NCBI GenBank assembly: GCA_050874365.1 | Contig: JBNMKN010000108.1 | Location: 1 to 6,358 of the forward strand | Length of the DNA: 6,358 bases | Source: Eshraghiella sp050874365 | GTDB taxonomy: Bacteria > Bacillota > Clostridia > Lachnospirales > Lachnospiraceae | Reading direction: 5' to 3' | Shown here: one piece after another, positions 1-5,559 of the stretch | Numbering within the stretch: position 1 is the first letter of the stretch | How the letters are laid out: every line of letters starts with the position of its first letter | Notes under the pieces: generated by a model | Database searches by the model: none | The model's input: only the letters and a program-made list of their open reading frames with translations | Told to the model about the DNA's origin: nothing | Program-made: the position numbers and the translations under genes

Positions 1-618
1 GTAATAGCTATAACAAGAACATGTGGAAGCGGTGCCACAAGCATAAGTAAGATTTTAGGAGAAAGACTGGGTATTAATGTATATGACAGAAATCTTTTAA
101 GACTTGCGTCCGATGACAGCGGAATTAATGAGGAATTATTTGCAAGAGCTGACGAACATATGAAACAAAGTCTGCTTTACAGAATTTCCAAGAAAGTATA
201 TAACGGGGAAATAATCCCTCCTGACAGCAATGATTTTACATCTAATGATAATCTTTTTAATTATCAGGCAAAGGTGTTAAAAGAGCTTGCTGCAAATGAA
301 TCCTTTATATGTATAGGAAGAGCTGCGGATTATATTTTAAGAGATAATCCTAATCTCATAACCATATTTATATGTGCACCTATGGATAAGTGTGTAAAAA
401 GAGAAATGGAACTTCTCTCATTTGATGCCAAAAAGGCTGAACAGCACATAATTACCACAGACAAATACAGAGCCGGTTTTTATAAATATCACACCGGAAG
501 GGAATGGAAAAATCCTGAGAATTATGATTTATGTCTTAACACAGGCAAATTTGACTATGAGACCTGCGTTGATATTATTGAAAATTATATAAAGACAAGA
601 TTGGCAGGAAATAACTAA
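1..618 (+). CDS. Cytidylate kinase-like family protein, 5' end cut by window
   Basis: The reading frame is open from base 1, giving 205 visible residues. The true start lies a few codons upstream of the window, because the family begins with a short strand leading into the P-loop. Visible residues 1-23 look like that strand and loop (ITRTCGSGATS, then a helix), followed by NVYDRNLL, matching the family's YD-x-x-L element. Further family landmarks are IGRAADYIL (about 105-113; relatives usually have Cys in GRCAD), FICAP (about 123-127), DKYRAGFYKYHTG (about 154-166) and NYDLCLNTG (about 174-182). The protein is expected to be a cytoplasmic P-loop nucleotide kinase fold. Members of this family are only distantly related to true Cmk and their substrates are mostly unproven, so I do not call it CMP kinase. 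The P-loop lacks a typical GKS/T lysine, which I believe is usual for this family. The stop codon lies 1 nt before the next gene's ATG, implying co-transcription and probable translational coupling with the ABC exporter genes. Confidence 0.85.
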   Translation, partial: VIAITRTCGSGATSISKILGERLGINVYDRNLLRLASDDSGINEELFARADEHMKQSLLYRISKKVYNGEIIPPDSNDFTSNDNLFNYQAKVLKELAANESFICIGRAADYILRDNPNLITIFICAPMDKCVKREMELLSFDAKKAEQHIITTDKYRAGFYKYHTGREWKNPENYDLCLNTGKFDYETCVDIIENYIKTRLAGNN

Positions 619-619
619 G

Positions 620-2353
620 ATGAAGAAACTACCTGTATATCTCAAAGGATACATAAAGGAGTGTATCTTTGGACCGCTTTTTAAGTTACTTGAAGCAACT
701 TTTGAGCTTATCGTACCACTTGTTGTGGCTGCGATAATCGATACCGGAATCGGAACCGGCAATAAGAGTTATATAATATCGAGAGTAGGTGTTTTAATAG
801 GACTTGCACTCATAGGACTTGCCTGCTCCATTACCGCACAGTATTTTGCGGCAAAGGCTGCTACGGGATTTGCAACGGAATTAAGACATTCGTTATTTAA
901 GCATATCGGAACACTTTCTTTTACGGAAATTGATGATATCGGAACCGCAAAGCTTATTACAAGAATGACAAGTGATGTCAATTCTGTCCAGAGCTGTGTC
1001 AATATGGTTCTGAGACTTTTCTTGCGTTCTCCTTTCATTGTTTTCGGTGCTATGATAATGGCATTTACGATAGATGTGAAGTGTGCACTTATATTCTGCG
1101 TGGCAATACCTGCACTGTCGGTGGTTGTATTTTCAATAATGCTTGTATCAATCCCTCTTTTTAAGAAGGTACAGGGCGGACTTGACAATATCCTTAAGAT
1201 AACAAGAGAAAATCTTACGGGAACCAGAGTTGTAAGAGCTTTTAACAAAGAACAGGAAGAAATTAAAGAATTTAACGAGGGCAATGACGTACTGAATAAG
1301 AATCAGTTGTTTGCAGGTAAGATATCCGCACTTATGAATCCTCTGACATTTGTAATTGTTAATCTTGCCATGATTATTCTTATATACAGTGGTGCCCTTA
1401 AAGTAGATGCGGGAACCCTTAAACCGGGACAGGTTATCGCACTTGTAAACTATATGTCACAGATTCTTGTGGAGCTTATCAAGCTTGCCAACCTTATCAT
1501 CCAGGTTACCAAAGCTCTTGCATCGGCGAACAGAATAGCTGAGATACTTGACATCCACAGTTCAATGGCTTTCCCTGAAAGCTCGGACAAAGAAGAAAAT
1601 ACAGAATATGCCGTTGAGTTCAATAACGTATCTTTAACTTACAATAACGGCGGAGCACCTTCAATATCCGGTCTTAACATTAAGGTCAAAAAAGGCGAGA
1701 CTATAGGAATCATCGGTGGAACGGGTTCAGGTAAGACAACACTTGTCCACATGATTCCGAGATTCTACGATGCAACGGAGGGCGAAGTTAAGATTAACGG
1801 TGTCAACGTTAAGAATTATTCAAAAGAAGATATCAGAAACAAAGTCGGTATTGTAATGCAGAAAGCCGTGCTTTTTGACGGAACCATAAGAGAGAATATG
1901 AAGTGGGGCAAAGAGGACGCTACGGATTCCGAGATATTTGACGCACTTGAAGAAGCACAGGCACTTGATTTTGTTAAGGAAAAAGAAGGTGTGCTTGATT
2001 ATCATATTGCACAGGGAGGACGAAATCTTTCCGTCGGACAAAGACAGCGTCTTACGATTGCCAGGGCTTTTGTAAAACAGCCGGAAATTCTTATCCTTGA
2101 TGACAGCGCATCGGCACTTGACTATGCTACCGACGCAAGACTAAGAAAATCAATCTCGGAAATGGAGAACAGACCTACAACCTTCATCGTATCCCAGAGG
2201 ACGGCTTCTTTACGAAGTGCGGACAGGATTATAGTCCTTGAGGATGGCGAAGTGGCCGGAATAGGTACTCATGACGAGCTTATCAAAAATTGCAGCGTAT
2301 ATGTTGAAATATATGGTACTGATGGAAATAAACAGGCCGGAGGTGCAAATTAA
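620..2353 (+). CDS. Heterodimeric ABC exporter half-transporter, degenerate-site subunit
   Basis: This 577-residue protein is a typical type IV (exporter-fold) half-transporter. Its membrane domain spans about residues 15-300 with six predicted segments (near 17-40, 52-75, 130-150, 155-180, 236-258, 270-297), followed by an ATPase domain at about 330-565. ATPase landmarks are A-loop Tyr341, Walker A G366-T374 (GGTGSGKTT), Q-loop Gln414, signature L470-Q474 (LSVGQ), Walker B ending ILILDD with Asp494 and Asp495, and switch loop IVSQR with Gln526. The catalytic Glu is replaced by Asp495 and the switch His by Gln526, so the site built on this subunit's Walker motifs should hydrolyse ATP poorly. 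That pattern is known from the degenerate subunits of heterodimeric exporters such as TM287/288 and LmrCD. The partner is the next gene. ATG at 620 is supported by AGGAA at 606-610, spaced 9 nt, and by the 1-nt gap from the upstream stop. Substrate is unknown: drug or lipid-like compounds are typical for the family, but nothing here decides it. Confidence 0.93.
   Translation: MKKLPVYLKGYIKECIFGPLFKLLEATFELIVPLVVAAIIDTGIGTGNKSYIISRVGVLIGLALIGLACSITAQYFAAKAATGFATELRHSLFKHIGTLSFTEIDDIGTAKLITRMTSDVNSVQSCVNMVLRLFLRSPFIVFGAMIMAFTIDVKCALIFCVAIPALSVVVFSIMLVSIPLFKKVQGGLDNILKITRENLTGTRVVRAFNKEQEEIKEFNEGNDVLNKNQLFAGKISALMNPLTFVIVNLAMIILIYSGALKVDAGTLKPGQVIALVNYMSQILVELIKLANLIIQVTKALASANRIAEILDIHSSMAFPESSDKEENTEYAVEFNNVSLTYNNGGAPSISGLNIKVKKGETIGIIGGTGSGKTTLVHMIPRFYDATEGEVKINGVNVKNYSKEDIRNKVGIVMQKAVLFDGTIRENMKWGKEDATDSEIFDALEEAQALDFVKEKEGVLDYHIAQGGRNLSVGQRQRLTIARAFVKQPEILILDDSASALDYATDARLRKSISEMENRPTTFIVSQRTASLRSADRIIVLEDGEVAGIGTHDELIKNCSVYVEIYGTDGNKQAGGAN
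2339..2343 (+). promoter_or_regulatory. Ribosome binding site of second ABC subunit
   Basis: A perfect GGAGG lies within the last codons of the upstream subunit gene, 9 nt before the ATG that overlaps its stop codon. Together with the TAATG junction it fixes the start at 2353 and suggests coupled translation of the two subunits. Confidence 0.75.
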
Positions 2354-4086
2354 TGAATCAGAAAGATACTGTTAAAAAAATATTCAAATATCTCGCACAT
2401 TATAAGGCAAGCATAATATTTTCACTGCTTTTTGCACTTATTACCGTTGCGGGACAGCTTGCAATCCCTATTTTACAGGGTAAAGCAATCGACAGGATAA
2501 TCGGTGCGGGCAATGTTGACATAAAAGGCATATTAAAAATTCTTGCAATAATAGCGGTAACAATGGCGGCAACGGCTCTGTTCCAGTGGATAATGAATGT
2601 AATCAACAACAAAATCACATATTCCATTGTAAGGGATATAAGAAAAGATGCATTTGAAAAACTTCAGATTCTTCCCGTAAATTATGTGGATACACATCCT
2701 GCCGGAGAAATAGTAAGTAAGGTAATAGCAGATGTAGACCAGTTTGCGGATGGTCTGCTTATGGGCTTCACACAGTTTTTTACAGGAGTTATGACAATAA
2801 TAGGAACTCTTGTTTTTATGTTTGTATATGACTGGAAAATAACAATGGTAGTTGTACTTGTTACTCCTGCGTCATTCTTTATTGCTTCGTTTATAGCAAA
2901 GAGAACATACAATATGTTTAAAAAACAGTCGGAAGCAAGGGGCGAGCAGACTTCCCTCATTGACGAAATGATTGGTAATGAAAATATAGTACAGGCGTAC
3001 AGCATGGAAGACAATTCCTTGGAGCGTTTTGATGTAATTAATAATAAGCTTCAGAAATACTCTCTTGATGCTACGTTTTTCTCATCACTTTCCAATCCTT
3101 CAACAAGATTTGTAAACAACGTGGTATATGCACTTGTGGCATTTGTAGGAGCTTTTTCTGTTATGAGAGGCGGACTTACGGTTGGTTCGCTTTCGGCTTT
3201 ATTAAGTTATGCCAACCAGTATATGAAGCCGTTTAACGAAATATCCGGTGTTGTTACCGAATTGCAGAATGCCATAGCATGTGCAGGCCGTGTTATTGAT
3301 CTTATTGATGAGACACCTATGAAAAAGGACCCGGATAACGAACTTATAGTAAAAGACGGACAAGGTAAAATTGATCTTGAAAATGTATGCTTTTCTTATG
3401 ACAAATCAAAAGAGCTTATAAAGAATTTCAATCTTCATGTCAGACCGGGTGAAAGAGTAGCCATAGTAGGACCTACAGGCTGCGGAAAGACTACAGTAAT
3501 TAACCTGCTTATGCGATTCTATGATGTGGATTCCGGATGCATTAAAGTAGAAGATGTGAATATTAATGACGTTACAAAGAAGAGTCTCAGAAGCAATTAC
3601 GGTATGGTGCTTCAGGAGACATGGCTGAAGTCCGGTACAATTAAAGAAAATATTATTACAGGCAAACCTGATGCTACGGATGAAGAAATCATTGCGGCAG
3701 CAAAGGCAGCACATGCACATGGATTTATCAAGAGACTTCCAAACGGCTATGATACCGTTATCGGCGAAGATGGAGGCAGTCTTTCGCAGGGACAGAAACA
3801 GCTGCTTTGTATAGCGAGGGTAATGTTATGTCTTCCACCTATGCTTATACTTGATGAAGCGACTTCTTCAATTGATACGCGTACAGAAATGAAAATCCAG
3901 CATGCGTTCTCAACCATGATGGAGGGAAGAACAAGTTTTATAGTGGCACATCGTCTGTCAACAATTAAGTCAGCTGACATTATCATAGTTATGAAAGACG
4001 GCAATATTATAGAGCAGGGTAATCATGAAGAGCTGCTGGCAAAGGGCGGTTTCTATTCAGTTTTATATAATAGTCAATTTTCTTAG
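2353..4086 (+). CDS. Heterodimeric ABC exporter half-transporter, catalytic-site subunit
   Basis: This 577-residue half-transporter is the partner of the preceding gene; the two products should form one membrane exporter. The membrane domain covers about residues 15-305, with segments near 18-40, 57-80, 134-158, 162-184, 255-272 and 277-300. The ATPase domain covers about 338-572. It carries Walker A G373-T381 (GPTGCGKTT), Q-loop Gln421, an X-loop-like IGEDGG just before signature L477-Q481 (LSQGQ), Walker B ILILDE with Asp501 and catalytic Glu502, and switch His533 (VAHRLST). All hydrolysis residues are intact, in contrast to the upstream subunit. In the dimer the active site would pair this protein's Walker motifs with the partner's LSVGQ, and the weak site would pair the partner's Walker motifs with this LSQGQ. 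The ATG shares its A with the upstream TAA (TAATG), and GGAGG at 2339-2343 sits 9 nt before it, inside the end of the upstream gene. Translational coupling would give equal subunit amounts. Exported substrate is not identifiable. Confidence 0.94.
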   Translation: MNQKDTVKKIFKYLAHYKASIIFSLLFALITVAGQLAIPILQGKAIDRIIGAGNVDIKGILKILAIIAVTMAATALFQWIMNVINNKITYSIVRDIRKDAFEKLQILPVNYVDTHPAGEIVSKVIADVDQFADGLLMGFTQFFTGVMTIIGTLVFMFVYDWKITMVVVLVTPASFFIASFIAKRTYNMFKKQSEARGEQTSLIDEMIGNENIVQAYSMEDNSLERFDVINNKLQKYSLDATFFSSLSNPSTRFVNNVVYALVAFVGAFSVMRGGLTVGSLSALLSYANQYMKPFNEISGVVTELQNAIACAGRVIDLIDETPMKKDPDNELIVKDGQGKIDLENVCFSYDKSKELIKNFNLHVRPGERVAIVGPTGCGKTTVINLLMRFYDVDSGCIKVEDVNINDVTKKSLRSNYGMVLQETWLKSGTIKENIITGKPDATDEEIIAAAKAAHAHGFIKRLPNGYDTVIGEDGGSLSQGQKQLLCIARVMLCLPPMLILDEATSSIDTRTEMKIQHAFSTMMEGRTSFIVAHRLSTIKSADIIIVMKDGNIIEQGNHEELLAKGGFYSVLYNSQFS

Positions 4087-4087
4087 T

Positions 4088-4122
4088 AAAAATGTAAAAA
4101 AAGCTGGAAAAAATCGAAAAAA
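4088..4122 (+). promoter_or_regulatory. Phased A-tracts, possible curved DNA or UP element
   Basis: Four runs of A lie in the spacer after the ABC genes: 4088-4092 (5 A), 4096-4102 (7 A), 4108-4113 (6 A) and 4117-4122 (6 A). Their centres are about 9, 11 and 9 bp apart, close to one helical turn, which is the arrangement known to bend DNA. The two upstream runs lie just ahead of the proposed -35 box, where an UP element would contact the RNA polymerase alpha subunit. The runs and spacing are seen directly; bending and promoter activation are inferred. AT-rich background could also give such runs by chance. Confidence 0.45.
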
Positions 4123-4133
4123 TTTTGTATAAT
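4105..4133 (+). promoter_or_regulatory. Sigma-A-type promoter for the signalling gene
   Basis: A perfect TATAAT -10 box is at 4128-4133. A TGGAAA at 4105-4110 matches the -35 consensus TTGACA at four of six positions, and the spacer is exactly 17 bp. Transcription would start near 4140, giving a leader of roughly 27 nt before the ATG at 4167, with the GGAGG site inside it. No terminator hairpin separates this promoter from the ABC genes, so read-through from upstream may add to expression. Confidence 0.7.
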
Positions 4134-4151
4134 GTTAATAGTTTATTTTAT

Positions 4152-4156
4152 GGAGG
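4152..4156 (+). promoter_or_regulatory. Ribosome binding site deciding the start of the signalling gene
   Basis: GGAGG lies 10 nt before the ATG at 4167. It rules out the longer in-frame option beginning at TTG 4125, which has no Shine-Dalgarno site and overlaps the -10 box of the promoter. A TTG at 4161 is in frame but only 4 nt from the site, which is too close, so ATG 4167 is preferred. Confidence 0.8.
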
Positions 4157-4166
4157 CAATTTGTGT

Positions 4167-5474
4167 ATGTTAAGTCAGTTATTTGGTAAATATCTGGTAG
4201 AGCAGAAAGCTCTTTCAGACGATACATTGAACAATATTCTTAAGGAGCAGGAAGGTACAAGAGTCAGACTTGGAACAATTGCCGTAGCAGACGGGTTACT
4301 TACAGAAGCACAGGCAGATGAAATTAATCATCTCCAGACACAGATGGATAAGAGATTCGGCGATATAGCCGTTGAACAGAATTATCTTACAGAGAATCAG
4401 GTAAGTGCACTTCTTAAGAAGCAGGGTAATTCCACAATGAAATTCTATCAGCTTCTTACTGATATGGCAGGCTTAAGTTTATCTAAGATAGATGAATATA
4501 TGAATGGATTTAAGAGTGCTAACGGATTTACGGATGATGAGTTAGAGGCTCTTAAGGAAGAAGATATAGAGAAACTTATTCCTCTTTTTGCTGCAACTAT
4601 GAATACCATGGTGACTTCCCTTTCAGGACTTGTATTGAGAAACTTAACGAGATTCGTTACATCTAATTTTTATCCTGAGAGAATGAGAAAGGCAAAAGAT
4701 TACGAATATACGGTTCTTGCAGGACAGGCAATCAAGGGAGACCATACATTGTATCTCGGTTTTGCCGCACAGAATGATATGAGCGGTATTATTGAACTTG
4801 CAAAGGATTTTGCAAAAGAAGACAATAATCTTACAAGCGACGAAGTATATGATGCCGTATGCGAGTTCTGTAACCTCAATAACGGTCTTCTCGCATCAGA
4901 ATCAAGCAAGAACGGTATTGATATTGATATGCTTCCTCCTGAAGTATATATGGGACAGAAGATTTCAGGTTCAGCTTATGTAATGCCTATTGTAATTAAT
5001 AACTGTCACATTGATATGATTATTTCTGTTGATGAGAGTTTTAAGGCTGGAGAGACTGTACATAAGGTTGAGATTATACATAAAGAATCAGCTAACAGCG
5101 CAGAATCTTCTAAGGGAACAGTTATGATAGTTGATGATTCCGCACTTATCCGTAAGATGCTCAGAGCATTGCTTGAGAAGAATGGTTATGCCGTAACTGC
5201 AGAAGCCTGCAATGGTGAAGAAGCTGTCCGGAAATATAAAGAAAATAAAGTTGATGTTGTTACACTTGATATTACAATGCCTAAGATGGATGGTGTAGCT
5301 GCACTTAAAGAGATAATGGCTTATGACAAGGAAGCTAAAGTAATGATGATTACTGCGGCAGGTCAGCAGGATAAGATTGTTGAAGCATTAAAGAGCGGTG
5401 CTTTACAGTTTATTATGAAGCCGTTTAATGAAGAAGATGTTCTTAAGAACTTTAAGAATGTTTTAGGCAAATAA
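4167..5474 (+). CDS. MshEN-like repeat, CheX-like phosphatase and CheY-like receiver protein
   Basis: This 435-residue soluble protein has no signal peptide or membrane segment and is probably cytoplasmic. Residues 5-86 hold three 29-residue repeats resembling MshEN/GspE N-terminal motifs. Residues 87-135 form a helical-looking linker I cannot assign. Residues about 140-295 resemble CheX, a CheY-P phosphatase: the E233-F-C-N236 motif matches its catalytic ExxN, and about 15 residues later comes DIDMLPPEVYMG, matching the CheX (D/L)xxPPTVxxG segment. Residues 317-435 are a complete CheY-like receiver with acidic pair Asp323/Asp324, phosphoacceptor Asp368 in LDITMPKMDG, Thr396 and Lys418 in MKPF. 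No DNA-binding, cyclase or kinase output domain follows; the receiver ends the protein. Such a protein could act in chemotaxis-like or surface-behaviour signalling, with output through protein contacts. The phosphatase may act on its own receiver or on another CheY. No histidine kinase gene is nearby. The gene has its own promoter and ends at a shared terminator. Domain calls are firm for the receiver, good for CheX and moderate for the repeats. Confidence 0.88.
   Translation: MLSQLFGKYLVEQKALSDDTLNNILKEQEGTRVRLGTIAVADGLLTEAQADEINHLQTQMDKRFGDIAVEQNYLTENQVSALLKKQGNSTMKFYQLLTDMAGLSLSKIDEYMNGFKSANGFTDDELEALKEEDIEKLIPLFAATMNTMVTSLSGLVLRNLTRFVTSNFYPERMRKAKDYEYTVLAGQAIKGDHTLYLGFAAQNDMSGIIELAKDFAKEDNNLTSDEVYDAVCEFCNLNNGLLASESSKNGIDIDMLPPEVYMGQKISGSAYVMPIVINNCHIDMIISVDESFKAGETVHKVEIIHKESANSAESSKGTVMIVDDSALIRKMLRALLEKNGYAVTAEACNGEEAVRKYKENKVDVVTLDITMPKMDGVAALKEIMAYDKEAKVMMITAAGQQDKIVEALKSGALQFIMKPFNEEDVLKNFKNVLGK
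4179..4424 (+). repeat. Three tandem 29-residue coding repeats, MshEN-like
   Basis: The three units are residues 5-28 (4179-4250), 34-57 (4266-4337) and 63-86 (4353-4424), each 24 residues long and separated by exactly 5 residues. Shared positions are Gly at unit position 3 (Gly7, Gly36, Gly65), Leu at position 12 (Leu16, Leu45, Leu74) and Gln at position 24 (Gln28, Gln57, Gln86). Arg opens units 2 and 3 (Arg34, Arg63), while unit 1 has Leu5. This agrees with the R-L-G-x-x-L-x3-G-x-I-x4-L-x3-L-x2-Q pattern with a 5-residue spacer known for MshEN domains that bind c-di-GMP. The Gly at position 10 is kept only in unit 2 (Gly43). The repeats are visible only at protein level. Confidence 0.75.
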
Positions 5475-5515
5475 GCTTATTTTTCTACCTTTTAGTAGAC
5501 TCCTTTCAATAAAAA

Positions 5516-5550
5516 GAAGGCTGTGGGATTTCCCACAGCCTTCGCCTTTT
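5516..5550. terminator. Bidirectional intrinsic terminator between convergent genes
   Basis: A perfect inverted repeat pairs 5516-5527 with 5532-5543 (12 bp, GC-rich in its centre) around a four-base ATTT loop. Read on the minus strand, the stem is followed at once by five T from 5515 down to 5511, then ATTG, making a strong terminator for tyrS. Read on the plus strand, it is followed after GCC by TTTT at 5547-5550, a weaker tail for the signalling gene. The hairpin starts 41 nt after the plus-strand stop and ends 16 nt before the minus-strand stop, so it most likely serves both. Confidence 0.9.
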
Positions 5551-5559
5551 ATATACTTG

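Noticed and set aside
160..618. ATG at 160 as the true start of the kinase-like gene
   Set aside because: The frame is open from base 1 and encodes the family's P-loop and YD-x-x-L region before this methionine, so it is internal.
769..1284. 171-residue minus-strand open frame within the first ABC subunit
   Set aside because: It is antisense to a clear membrane-domain coding region and has no recognisable features. Other antisense frames over the ABC genes were rejected for the same reason.
3478..3498. Cys in Walker A of the second ABC subunit (GPTGCGKTT) as a defect
   Set aside because: This position (the x before GK) varies freely in ABC ATPases and Cys is common there, so the site is intact.
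4119..4126. AAAATTTT palindrome as an operator or terminator
   Set aside because: It is a short all-AT palindrome in an A-rich spacer and easily arises by chance; it cannot form a stable RNA stem.
4125..4166. Longer form of the signalling protein starting at TTG 4125 (14 extra residues)
   Set aside because: This start overlaps the TATAAT box, has no ribosome binding site, and the extra residues do not belong to the 29-residue repeat pattern. The GGAGG-supported ATG at 4167 explains the gene better.
5484..5499. Small hairpin TCTAC-loop-GTAGA after the signalling gene
   Set aside because: The stem is only 5 bp and AT-rich with no T-run following it. The strong hairpin 17 bases later explains termination.
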